A stretch of 8,470 nucleotides of DNA from an uncultured Bacteroidales bacterium (lineage in GTDB: Bacteria; Bacteroidota; Bacteroidia; Bacteroidales; UBA932), in contig ONYJ01000182.1 in NCBI GenBank assembly GCA_900322025.1, forward strand, positions 1 to 8,470. The letters are read 5' to 3'. The notes under the pieces were generated by a model. It ran no database searches. It was not told the DNA's origin and was given only the letters and a program-made list of their open reading frames with translations. The position numbers and the translations under genes were made by a program. Of the stretch, positions 1-6,888 are shown one piece after another (the stretch's first letter is position 1; the number at the start of each line of letters is the position of its first letter).

Positions 1-2
1 AC

Positions 3-548
3 GGTAACCTAACAGATACTTACCCAGAAGATGACAGAGTACACCTTGGTCAGTCTCGTTACGCTCCTTGGAGTGCAGGTCTTAGTATAGACTTCTCTTG
101 GAAGCAGTTGACTTTCCAGGCACAATTCTCAGGAATGTTCGAGAAATACATGATTAACAACGACCGCTATTTCTTCACCCGCCCTCTCAGTATTACCGGT
201 GGTGCAAACGGTGCAAGAGAACTTCTTTATGAGACTTGGACAACTCCTGGCCAGATAGCTAAGTATCCGGCTCCTAAACATTACTTAGACTCAACATTCG
301 ATTCGCGTTTGGTAGAAAATGCATCTTTCGTTAGATTGAAGGGTGTTACTATCTCCTACTCTCTGAACAAGAATGCTCTAAGCAAACTTGGTGGTGTTCT
401 TACAGGAGTTAGATTCTATGTAACCGGAAGAAACCTGCTTACCTTTACAAAATACACAGGTTGGGATCCTGAGCCTAATACAAACCTCTCTTTGGCGGCA
501 TATCCAAATACCAAGCAGTATTCCGCTGGAATTGAGTTGACTTTCTAA
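3..548 (+). CDS. SusC/RagA-family TonB-linked outer membrane receptor, C-terminal 181 residues (partial)
   Basis: This is the tail of a TonB-dependent outer-membrane transporter of the SusC type, which imports oligosaccharides or peptides with energy from TonB. The frame is open from base 3, so the gene starts left of the window. An internal TTG at 108 is not a real start, since coding continues upstream of it. Visible hallmarks are the late barrel strands with alternating polar and aromatic residues, the segment SRLVENASFVRLKGVTISYS (which includes the common NASFVRLK motif), FYVTGRNLLTFTKYTGWDPE, and a final Y-P-N-T-K-Q-Y-S-A-G-I-E-L-T-F ending in the terminal phenylalanine typical of outer-membrane barrels. 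The plug domain, TonB box and signal peptide lie outside. The susD-like gene follows after 20 bp, which supports the SusC assignment over other TonB receptors. The substrate cannot be read from this part. Confidence 0.95.
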   Translation, partial: GNLTDTYPEDDRVHLGQSRYAPWSAGLSIDFSWKQLTFQAQFSGMFEKYMINNDRYFFTRPLSITGGANGARELLYETWTTPGQIAKYPAPKHYLDSTFDSRLVENASFVRLKGVTISYSLNKNALSKLGGVLTGVRFYVTGRNLLTFTKYTGWDPEPNTNLSLAAYPNTKQYSAGIELTF

Positions 549-568
549 TCGAATAATCAAGTGAAATT

Positions 569-2098
569 ATGAAAAAGATATTTTTATTAATTGCAACACT
601 TGCCTTTTTCATCACTGGCTGCAGCCTGGAAGAAAGGAGGCAAAATGCACTGGACATAGACTCAGCTATTCAGTCGCCAGAAGACTTGGCTAATATGGCC
701 AACTATATGAATATCTATCTCAGAGCTTATTCAGCGGGTTCTTACGTGTATATTCCTGAGATAGCTTCAGATTTGTTCAACCCTAACAGCAACTACGGTA
801 ACCGTAGTGGTGGTACATACAGATGGCAGTGGGATGGCGGTTCTAGTTTCAATGCTTACTGGGCTCCTTCATACTATGCAATCAACCACTCTTGCTTTAT
901 TATAGAAAAAGCCGGTGAGTTAGACATGACGGCTTACACCCCTGAGCAGATAGCCAGTGTAAACAATTCTTTAGGTATAGCTTATTTTACCAAAGCTTAC
1001 TTTGGTCTAAAGCTGTTGGAATATTATTGTTTGCCTTACAGCTCAGCTAATGCCGGAACTTATGGTATAATGCTTGTAGATTTGCACAGACCTAATGGCG
1101 ATATAGCTTCTTATCCTGGCAGAAGCACTCTTCAGGAGTCTTATGATTGGGTTATAGCTAATCTTAACCAAGCTGAGACATATTTGGCTGCAACTCCTGG
1201 TGCAGTGGGTTCTACAGTCTTAACTATTGATGCTGTTCATGCATTGCAGGCTCGTCTTGCCTTGGAAATGGGCGACTGGGATCTTGCAATATCAAAGTCT
1301 AAGGCTTTGGTAGATGGCGGCAAATATCCTTTGATTAATACCTTGGCAGATATGCCTGGTCTTTGGACCAACGATAACGGAAAAGAGTGTATAGTTCAGA
1401 TGTGGGCAGACTTGGCAGCAAGTTCTCTACCATCATCCAACGACCCTGGCTACCATTCTTACAACGCTCAGAGCAAAGCTTATACTCCGGATTGGATTGC
1501 CAACAAATACTTGATATCACTCTACGGCCCTAACGATATTCGCTACAAAACTTGGTTTGAGGAAGGTATAAAAGTTTCTGCAGCCAATGGTGCTACCGGA
1601 GTAGTAACATTGTTCAACAAGTTCCCTGGCAATCCTGCTTTGCAGCCTACAGGTGCAGAAACTTCATCTCACTTGCAGAAGATAAAACTCTTCCGTATAG
1701 CTGAGCAGTATCTTATCGCAGCAGAGGCTTATGCTCGTAACGGTGCCGATATACCGGCTCGTACATATCTTGGCAAGCTTATAACTGCAAGGGATGCCTC
1801 CTTTGATATTACATCTCTCGATGCTCTATCCGGTGATGCTTTGTTAGACGTCATCTTGGAAGAAAGGCTTAGAGAGCTTGTTGGAGAAGGTTTCAGATGG
1901 CTCGATCTTAGAAGATGGGGCAAAGGTATGAAGAGAGGAGACGTTCAGTTGCTCAGCATAATCAGTACTGCCGGAGCAGATGCTGATGCTAACTCTATGT
2001 CTGTATCGGCCAGCGATCATAGATGGGTAGGTCCAATCCCTTCTGAGGAAAGAGACGCCAACCCTCAGATTAGAGATCAGCAAAATCCGGGTTATTAA
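569..2098 (+). CDS. SusD/RagB-family surface lipoprotein (nutrient-binding lid of the SusC pore)
   Basis: A 509-residue protein of normal SusD length. Family members sit on the cell surface, bind the nutrient and close over the SusC barrel. The signal peptide is MKKIFLLIATLAFFITGC, with the lipobox cysteine at residue 18. It is followed by S-L-E-E, an acidic stretch matching the Bacteroidota surface-export signal, so outer-leaflet display is predicted. The N-terminal SusD-like region with helical repeats spans about 25-250. The C-terminal RagB/SusD region spans about 275-509 and holds KLFRIAEQYLIAAEAYAR (373-390), the hallmark EERLRELVGEGFRWLDLRRW (431-450), and an ending in QNPGY, all classic for the family. 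It starts 20 bp after the susC stop. No Shine-Dalgarno is present, only the A-rich leader usual in this phylum. Aromatic residues around 84-105 could form part of the ligand site, but that is inference; the ligand is unknown. Confidence 0.97.
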   Translation: MKKIFLLIATLAFFITGCSLEERRQNALDIDSAIQSPEDLANMANYMNIYLRAYSAGSYVYIPEIASDLFNPNSNYGNRSGGTYRWQWDGGSSFNAYWAPSYYAINHSCFIIEKAGELDMTAYTPEQIASVNNSLGIAYFTKAYFGLKLLEYYCLPYSSANAGTYGIMLVDLHRPNGDIASYPGRSTLQESYDWVIANLNQAETYLAATPGAVGSTVLTIDAVHALQARLALEMGDWDLAISKSKALVDGGKYPLINTLADMPGLWTNDNGKECIVQMWADLAASSLPSSNDPGYHSYNAQSKAYTPDWIANKYLISLYGPNDIRYKTWFEEGIKVSAANGATGVVTLFNKFPGNPALQPTGAETSSHLQKIKLFRIAEQYLIAAEAYARNGADIPARTYLGKLITARDASFDITSLDALSGDALLDVILEERLRELVGEGFRWLDLRRWGKGMKRGDVQLLSIISTAGADADANSMSVSASDHRWVGPIPSEERDANPQIRDQQNPGY

Positions 2099-2130
2099 CA
2101 GAACATATTCCCTAAATAAACTTTAATAAA

Positions 2131-3042
2131 ATGAAAATGAAATTTTTTAGATACGGTTTTGGGTTGGTACTTTCTGTTATTTTGCTTGCTTCCTGTGCAA
2201 CAAAATTTCCAAAATATACTCCAACCAATGAAGATGTCTCTTGGGAGATGGGGTCATCTACTTTCCCTTTGAGTGCCGATGAAGCTCCGTTAGTGATTTC
2301 GCTTATAAGAGGTAACGCAAAAGAAGCATTATCGGTGCCTGTTACACTCGATGCTGATGCTACTATTTTCTCAATCTCTGAAACTACTGTGAATTTTGCA
2401 GTTGGAGAATATGAGAAGCAGGTGGCTCTAAGCTACGATTATTCAAAGCTTGTGCCTGGTTCTATTTACAACATCACCCTTAGCTTCCCTGCTGCTACTG
2501 CCGGTCCTGGTGGTTGGTATGAGTTGAAGGCTGAGTGTTTGATGGAACTTGAGTACGAAGATTACAAAACTCTTAGCAACCTGCAATATGTTTATAGTCC
2601 TAGTAGTGGTGTGTGGAACTATGTAAAAGGTTGTGCATTCAGCGATTTTGAGGGAGCTAAAGGCAAGCTCGAGAAAGCTAAAGGTACAAGCAACTACTAC
2701 AGATTTACAGTATTTGATGGTTTGGTGTACCAGTTCAAAACTGATGGAACCGGTTATCTTGTTATAGACAAGTATCCTGGGTATAACGATCGTGTGACAT
2801 TGTTATCTAGCGGTAGAACAAACTCTAACTGGTCTATAGGTGGGGATGCCTACTACTTCCAGAATCTCTGGGGTAAATACTGTGCCGTATATACAGATAC
2901 TTCCACCAGTGCTCTTATGAAAGAGAATGAGATTAAGTCCGGTCATGTGATTGAGTTTAGTGGATGGTTCCAGAAAAATGGTAAGTATTGCCCTATTCCT
3001 ACGCATACAGGAAATGTTTACCAAGACTGGGTAGTAGATTAA
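2131..3042 (+). CDS. Accessory lipoprotein of the SusCD operon with a Calx-beta-like N-terminal domain; function unknown
   Basis: A 303-residue predicted lipoprotein: hydrophobic signal ending L-L-A-S-C with the cysteine at residue 22. The ATG at 2131 is chosen because it is first; residue 3 is also Met (MKMK) and could be the start. The residues after the cysteine (A-T-K-F-P-K) carry no acidic surface signal, unlike the SusD and peptidase neighbours, so its side of the outer membrane is uncertain. Residues about 38-140 look like a beta-sandwich: the pattern LIRGNAKEALSVPVTL, then TVNFAVGEYEKQVALSY, resembles Calx-beta or related Bacteroidales lipoprotein domains. Residues about 145-303 are rich in Tyr, Trp and Gly with alternating strands (for example YYRFTVFDGLVYQFKTDGTG at 189-208) and match no family I recognise. 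It is 32 bp behind susD, last in the operon and followed by a terminator, the position where surface glycan-binding proteins are often found. A binding role is inference only. Confidence 0.85.
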   Translation: MKMKFFRYGFGLVLSVILLASCATKFPKYTPTNEDVSWEMGSSTFPLSADEAPLVISLIRGNAKEALSVPVTLDADATIFSISETTVNFAVGEYEKQVALSYDYSKLVPGSIYNITLSFPAATAGPGGWYELKAECLMELEYEDYKTLSNLQYVYSPSSGVWNYVKGCAFSDFEGAKGKLEKAKGTSNYYRFTVFDGLVYQFKTDGTGYLVIDKYPGYNDRVTLLSSGRTNSNWSIGGDAYYFQNLWGKYCAVYTDTSTSALMKENEIKSGHVIEFSGWFQKNGKYCPIPTHTGNVYQDWVVD

Positions 3043-3066
3043 TAACTATTATAAAATAGCTTAATA

Positions 3067-3113
3067 GAAGAGGCCGGCCTGTGATATGGGCCGGCTTCTT
3101 TGCTTTAATTTTA
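3067..3113 (+). terminator. Intrinsic terminator of the susCD operon
   Basis: The arms at 3068-3079 and 3089-3100 form a 12-bp stem (AAGAGGCCGGCC with GGCCGGCTTCTT, one G-U pair) around a 9-nt loop, followed by a T-rich stretch (TGCTTTAATTTTATTT). It lies about 25 bp after the stop of the third gene and separates this operon from the peptidase gene. The T-tract is interrupted, so termination may be incomplete. Confidence 0.85.
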
Positions 3114-3124
3114 TTTGGTCTAAT

Positions 3125-3155
3125 TTTTTATTTATAGTTTTTATGTTTATATTTG
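3125..3155 (+). promoter_or_regulatory. Candidate Bacteroidota-type promoter for the M64-like peptidase gene
   Basis: TATATTTG at 3148-3155 matches the Bacteroidota -7 consensus TAnnTTTG exactly. With the usual 19-bp spacer, the -33 position falls on TTTT at 3125-3128, three of four matches to TTTG. Transcription would start near 3162, giving a leader of roughly 38 nt before the ATG at 3200. It sits just after the operon terminator, consistent with an independent transcript. The region is very AT-rich, so a chance match to the -7 box is possible. Confidence 0.5.
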
Positions 3156-3199
3156 TTGTTTAAGAAATAAGAGAGAGTATTAACTACAAAACAAACTAT

Positions 3200-5293
3200 A
3201 TGAGAACACTGAACATATTCAAGACATTGATCTTGGCTACAGCAGTTGTGCTGTTGTTAAATTCTTGTGGTGATGATAATAATACACCTAGTGGTGGTGG
3301 CACAACAACTGAGAGTTTGACAGTAACACCGACTACGCTTACATTGGCTCCAAACGCCTCTGGTTCTGTTAATGTAGTATCTAATGTAGCTTGGACTGCT
3401 ACTGCAACATCGGGCTACACTGTAACACCTTCAAGCGGTAATGGTAATGCTACTGTTACTGTTAAGGCAGGGGGCGGTGCAAGCGGTGGTACTCTTACTG
3501 TTAAAGGTAAAAGTAAAACAGCAACTGTAACCTTGGCAGCTTCCTCTGTTGCTGCAGAAATTTCCCTCTCTACAGATAAGGTAGAGCTTTCTTATGAAGC
3601 CGGTAAAAGCGCTACATTCAATATTATCTGCAATGGTAATTGGACTATAGAACTTCCTTCACCTAAACCGGCTTGGTTGCTGTCTGTAACTCCGATGAGT
3701 GGGAGCGGCGATAAGACAATTACAGTAAACACGAGTAGAAACAATGTGAAATTAAAAGAACAAACCTTCCTTACAATAAAGAGCGGTTCAAAATCCAAGT
3801 ACATTACTATTGTTAAGGATGCTTCTCCAAACGAGGCTCCTACTAAGCCTACAGGCTTGAAGCCAAGTGGCACTAATATTTCAACAATAACAGAGTTTTC
3901 TTGGAATGCTTCTACCGATCTAAATGGCGATGCTTTAAAGTATAAAGCTCTTATTTCCAAAGATAATACCACTTGGATAGAAATAGGTGAAACTTCTGCA
4001 GTAAAGCTTTTGAATAAGGAAGAAATGGATAAGAACACTACCTACTATTACAAGGTAATTGTAGATGATAGTTTTGCCGGTGGTAAGGTAGAGAGTGATG
4101 TAATAACATTTACAACCGGAAGTACAAAGGAATACTGGGCAGATGGCGAGGTTAAATTGTATGAAGTTAATCTCGACGGTTCTATTACAGAAGTTAAGAC
4201 CACATCAAGACCTTTTAAGCTTATCTACACCGGCGATGGCTATACTCAAGAGTTGTATAAGTATGGTGGACAGTTTGATAAGGAAATGGATGGCGGTATT
4301 AAAGCCCTCTTCCAAGTAGAGCCATACAGGGCTTATTATCAATATTTTGCGGTATTCAAAGTAGCGGCTTATTCAAATGAGGCCGGTATGAGTTCGGGTT
4401 CTACAAATTGGGATCAGGCTACTACAAAGGTGGATACCAAGTTCAAATGTTCATGGGCTGGAGGCAACTCTACCGGTATTAGTTGTAACACCAATACTGT
4501 TGTGGAGTATGCTGCACGCTGCTTCCCTGAGCTTAGCACAGCTTCAGCCTTAGAAAGAGGAACCAAGCTTACGTGGTCGCCTATAAGTATCTTAATAAAT
4601 ACAGATCAGTATGCCGGTACAAACATTTGGACATCAGGAATATCTGGTGTTGGTTCGTATGGTGGCTACAGGATGATATCTATAGCTCAAACTCCTGCAA
4701 GACACCCTACAAGCTCGTCTTATGGCGATTCTTGGAATACTCTCAGACATGAGTTTGGTGGGCATGGTATAGGTTTGCTTGGCGATGAATACGTATATCA
4801 ATCTACTACAGCCTATCCTCAGAGCAACGAAGCCAACTTCAGAGCTTGGCAAGGACGCGGCGCATACAGCAATATATATCTTCCTGAGTGGGATGCAACG
4901 CTGAATGCATGGAAGGCAGGCGAAATGGACAAAACTCCTACTATCAGCGGAGAAAATTGGAATACTTTTGCGGTGATGCCGGAATATGCTTCTGCAAGTA
5001 TTCAGTTGTATTCCGGTGCCGCTACATACGGTTTAGGGGTTTACCGCTCAGAAAAGGGTAGTTGTATGATAAACAATATACCTCATTTTAATACAGTGAG
5101 CAGGTGGAAGATATATTGCCGTATAAAGGAAACAGCCGGCGAAACACCTACCGTTGCCGAATTCCTTGCTCGCGATATAGATAAGACAAATACATACTCT
5201 TCTGCTCCTAACACCAAGTCTCACGACCACAGGCGTTGCGAAGGGCCTATACTGATGGACGAATTCCACAGCAAACCTTACAGAATGAGATAA
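3200..5293 (+). CDS. Surface lipoprotein metallopeptidase, IgA peptidase family M64-like, with BACON and fibronectin III-like domains
   Basis: A 697-residue predicted zinc peptidase. The signal peptide ends N-S-C with the lipobox cysteine at residue 23; the following G-D-D-N is an acidic surface-export signal, so cell-surface display is likely. Domains in order: a Thr/Gly-rich linker (28-40); a first BACON-like domain (about 40-115, lacking the usual W-L core); a second, better-preserved BACON-like domain (about 120-208, with NGNWTIEL and AWLLSVTPMSGSGDKTITV); a fibronectin III-like domain (about 213-307, SWNASTDLNGDALKYK); and the peptidase domain (about 335-690). The zinc motif is HEFGGHGIGLLGDEY at 517-531: H517, E518, H522, D529, E530. 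Near the end, S-C-M-I-N-N-I-P-H-F-N-T-V-S-R-W at 621-636 matches the conserved tail I associate with M64. Six cysteines lie in the peptidase domain (417, 429, 441, 622, 640, 680), possibly disulfides. Family members cleave IgA or mucin-type glycoproteins in some species; the target here is unknown. The gene has its own promoter and terminator. Confidence 0.9.
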   Translation: MRTLNIFKTLILATAVVLLLNSCGDDNNTPSGGGTTTESLTVTPTTLTLAPNASGSVNVVSNVAWTATATSGYTVTPSSGNGNATVTVKAGGGASGGTLTVKGKSKTATVTLAASSVAAEISLSTDKVELSYEAGKSATFNIICNGNWTIELPSPKPAWLLSVTPMSGSGDKTITVNTSRNNVKLKEQTFLTIKSGSKSKYITIVKDASPNEAPTKPTGLKPSGTNISTITEFSWNASTDLNGDALKYKALISKDNTTWIEIGETSAVKLLNKEEMDKNTTYYYKVIVDDSFAGGKVESDVITFTTGSTKEYWADGEVKLYEVNLDGSITEVKTTSRPFKLIYTGDGYTQELYKYGGQFDKEMDGGIKALFQVEPYRAYYQYFAVFKVAAYSNEAGMSSGSTNWDQATTKVDTKFKCSWAGGNSTGISCNTNTVVEYAARCFPELSTASALERGTKLTWSPISILINTDQYAGTNIWTSGISGVGSYGGYRMISIAQTPARHPTSSSYGDSWNTLRHEFGGHGIGLLGDEYVYQSTTAYPQSNEANFRAWQGRGAYSNIYLPEWDATLNAWKAGEMDKTPTISGENWNTFAVMPEYASASIQLYSGAATYGLGVYRSEKGSCMINNIPHFNTVSRWKIYCRIKETAGETPTVAEFLARDIDKTNTYSSAPNTKSHDHRRCEGPILMDEFHSKPYRMR

Positions 5294-5330
5294 TTATAGA
5301 CGAGATTCTTCAATAAAGTTTATAACAAAA

Positions 5331-5376
5331 GGGGGCTGACAAAAAAGTATTTTGGCAGCCTCTCTTTTTTCTTTTT
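5331..5376 (+). terminator. Intrinsic terminator of the peptidase gene
   Basis: The lower stem pairs 5331-5338 (GGGGGCTG) with 5356-5363 (CAGCCTCT), including two G-U pairs. After one A/G mismatch an upper stem pairs CAAAA (5340-5344) with TTTTG (5350-5354), closing a 5-nt loop. A tract CTTTTTTCTTTTT follows at once. It is 37 bp after the stop codon. Read on the other strand, the G-U pairs become C-A mismatches and the downstream T-run is only TTTT, so the + direction is favoured. Confidence 0.9.
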
Positions 5377-5381
5377 GGCCG

Positions 5382-5399
5382 GCCGCTAAAGCGGCTTTT
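5382..5399 (+). repeat. Short GC hairpin followed by TTTT, possible backup terminator
   Basis: GCCGC (5382-5386) pairs with GCGGC (5391-5395) around the loop TAAA and is followed by TTTT. It lies about 6 bp after the T-run of the main peptidase terminator, so it could act as a second stop for + strand transcription. The stem is only 5-6 bp, which makes this a weak candidate. It overlaps the GGCCGGCC palindrome at 5377-5384. Confidence 0.4.
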
Positions 5400-5514
5400 A
5401 GTTGCCCTCTTTATAACTTTGGCTTTCATTAGAACGGAAGCCGACATCCAAATGCTCCCCGTTTTCTACACAATATTTCTATACCTCCGTTGTTTTTATT
5501 TCTGTTTGATGCAA

Positions 5515-5550
5515 TGATGCCGATATCCTAAAAACAGGATACCGGCATCA
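5515..5550 (-). terminator. Long inverted repeat, possible terminator or 3' end hairpin of the tlpA-like transcript
   Basis: The arms 5515-5529 and 5536-5550 are complementary over 15 bp with one imperfect position and a 6-nt loop. The odd pair (5523 with 5542) is A-C in + strand RNA but G-U in minus-strand RNA, so the stem is unbroken only as minus-strand RNA. That would place it about 157 nt after the stop of the tlpA-like gene. No T-run follows on the minus side (it continues TTGCATCAAACAG), and only CTTTTAG follows on the + side, so classic termination is not clear in either direction. It may instead protect a 3' end. Confidence 0.5.
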
Positions 5551-5560
5551 CTTTTAGCTC

Positions 5561-5591
5561 GTTTTACAATATATGCATTATACTGTAAAAC
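5561..5591 (-). repeat. AT-rich inverted repeat downstream of the tlpA-like gene
   Basis: GTTTTACA (5561-5568) and TGTAAAAC (5584-5591) are perfect inverted arms. Pairing continues inward for four more A-T pairs after one position (5569 with 5583) that is A-C on the + strand but G-U on the minus strand. The loop is about 5 nt (5574-5578). It lies 115 nt after the stop of the minus-strand gene and 10 nt from the next hairpin, so the two may work as one 3' structure. A protein-binding palindrome is an alternative. Confidence 0.45.
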
Positions 5592-5706
5592 TCTTTATTT
5601 TAAACTACGACCTTAGAACTCTCTACTGTAATCTGCCACTGCAGAAAGTTGCGGTTTTAATCTACCTCCAACGCATATACCTTAAAATGGAAGTGCGGAA
5701 CATGTA

Positions 5707-6834
5707 TTATTTTAGGTATTCTGCAAGGAAGCTCTCTATCTGTTCTTCACTTGGAGAAGCAAGAAGAATCTTGCCTTCTGCATCAACAAAATAACTCTGA
5801 GGTATAGAACTGATATTGTAGAGCCTGCCCGCTTGGCTGTCCCAATATGCGAGGTCTGAAACATGTAGCCAGTTGAGTTTATCTGCCTTAATGGCTTTTG
5901 TCCACTTCTCATGATCTTTGTCTAAAGATACGCCAATAATGCCGAATCCTTTTTTCTTGTATTTATCGTAAATCTTTGTCAGGGTAGGGTTAAACTGGCG
6001 GCATGGTCCACACCACGAGGCCCAAAAGTCTATCATGGTAACCTTGTTTTTAGGATATACATCTGAGAATTTTACAGGGTTACCTTCAGGGTTGTTGAGG
6101 GTGAAATCCGGAGCTTGCTTACCGGGAGCAAGGGCTTCTTTCTTTTCCAGTTCTTGCTGCATTTTTTTTAATAGTTTGTTTGAAGCATACTCCGGAACGG
6201 CTGCAAATTTATTAACAGCTTCTCTGGCAGGCTCTAAGCCCATGTATCTGATATCGCTTGCAGCATCTATCAGAGCCACCGGTGAAAGAGGGTTGTTTTC
6301 AAAAAATTCGTCTCTGATTTTTTCTGCTTTTTCTGAAAGTTGAAATAATATATACCCTAAGGAATCTTGCTTTGCCTTGTCTGCTGTTGAGTACTCTTGC
6401 ATCAGGGCATCCATATCTATGTTTGCATAAACTGCTTTTGTGAGTTTTTTTAGAGAATCAATCTGTGTCTGCACGGCTCCGTTAGATAGAATGTCTGCAT
6501 CGTAGCGGTCTTTATTGTGTTTAACATTAACAGTATAGTTTGCATTTTCTAAGTAGATGTCGGTGATGAGTTTGGGTACAGAACCTTCTATTACGCCCAT
6601 AAGGTAGAATTCCTCAAAGTCTTCTATGCTTCCGCTAAAAACAGCCTTGTTGTTTACAACTGCCACTGTATCTGAAAAGGGGGTTTCTGGGGCATTGAAT
6701 CTTGTGTTGGTGAGTATAAGGCTCTTTATTTCCTGAAGATTACCGGTGTTTACGGTAATGGTATATCCTGCCTCCTTTTTTGAGCAGGAGAATGCTGCCA
6801 GTGCGGCAACCATAAGGATGAATAATTTTTTCAT
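5707..6834 (-). CDS. TlpA-family thioredoxin-like lipoprotein with an N-terminal DUF4369-like domain
   Basis: A 375-residue predicted periplasm-facing thiol-disulfide oxidoreductase. The signal peptide MKKLFILMVAALAAFSC places the lipobox cysteine at residue 17. The following S-K-K-E is basic first and lacks the acidic surface signal, so it probably stays facing the periplasm. Residues about 22-115 have the strand-rich look of the DUF4369 domain common before Bacteroidota TlpA domains. A charged helical linker covers about 120-235 (coiled-coil-like KKMQQELEKKEA at 223-234). The thioredoxin domain runs about 236-375: APDFTL entry, DFWASWCGPCRQF with catalytic C275 and C278, GVSLDKDHEKW, and the cis-proline loop S-I-P-Q-S-Y-F with P345. 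The active site is intact. Such proteins reduce or isomerise periplasmic disulfides. The gene lies 154 bp downstream of rpoC on the same strand, but a strong terminator sits between, so it is probably transcribed separately. Confidence 0.93.
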   Translation of the reverse strand: MKKLFILMVAALAAFSCSKKEAGYTITVNTGNLQEIKSLILTNTRFNAPETPFSDTVAVVNNKAVFSGSIEDFEEFYLMGVIEGSVPKLITDIYLENANYTVNVKHNKDRYDADILSNGAVQTQIDSLKKLTKAVYANIDMDALMQEYSTADKAKQDSLGYILFQLSEKAEKIRDEFFENNPLSPVALIDAASDIRYMGLEPAREAVNKFAAVPEYASNKLLKKMQQELEKKEALAPGKQAPDFTLNNPEGNPVKFSDVYPKNKVTMIDFWASWCGPCRQFNPTLTKIYDKYKKKGFGIIGVSLDKDHEKWTKAIKADKLNWLHVSDLAYWDSQAGRLYNISSIPQSYFVDAEGKILLASPSEEQIESFLAEYLK

Positions 6835-6888
6835 AACAGTATGTATTGTTGATAAATATATTCAGACTAATATCAGTATGGTTTGCTG

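Larger units (their letters stand above)
5294..5706. other. Convergent intergenic region without a credible gene, rich in hairpins
   Basis: This 413-bp gap lies between two genes that face each other. It holds the peptidase terminator, a small GC hairpin (5382-5399), and two long inverted repeats (5515-5550 and 5561-5591), described separately. A weaker 7-bp stem pairs 5421-5427 with 5436-5442 around an 8-nt loop. Open frames here are short, overlap the hairpins or run into the neighbouring gene, and show no recognisable protein, lipobox or promoter. I see no insertion-sequence ends, direct repeats or tRNA. Confidence 0.7.

Noticed and set aside
108..110. TTG as start codon for a short 146-residue protein
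   Set aside because: The same frame is open to the left edge and the upstream residues continue the SusC barrel, so this is an internal leucine codon.
3283..3306. Low-complexity GGTGGTGG stretch as a possible tandem repeat or phase-variable tract
   Set aside because: It is a short Gly/Thr-rich linker after the lipobox with mixed codons, not a uniform repeat likely to slip.
3592..4038. 148-residue open frame antisense to the peptidase gene
   Set aside because: It lies wholly inside the well-supported peptidase coding frame, has no recognisable domain or promoter, and its composition is that of a reverse-complement shadow.
5313..5429. Short basic minus-strand frame (about 38 residues) across the peptidase terminator
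   Set aside because: It consists largely of the translated terminator hairpin and T-run; no promoter or homology is visible.
5294..5706. CRISPR array or insertion-sequence ends in the hairpin-rich gap
   Set aside because: The repeats are inverted, all different, and not regularly spaced; no transposase fragment or target-site duplication is seen.
5573..5794. 73-residue + strand frame in the convergent gap
   Set aside because: It starts inside a hairpin, runs into the 3' end of the tlpA-like gene on the other strand, and shows no domain or signal peptide.
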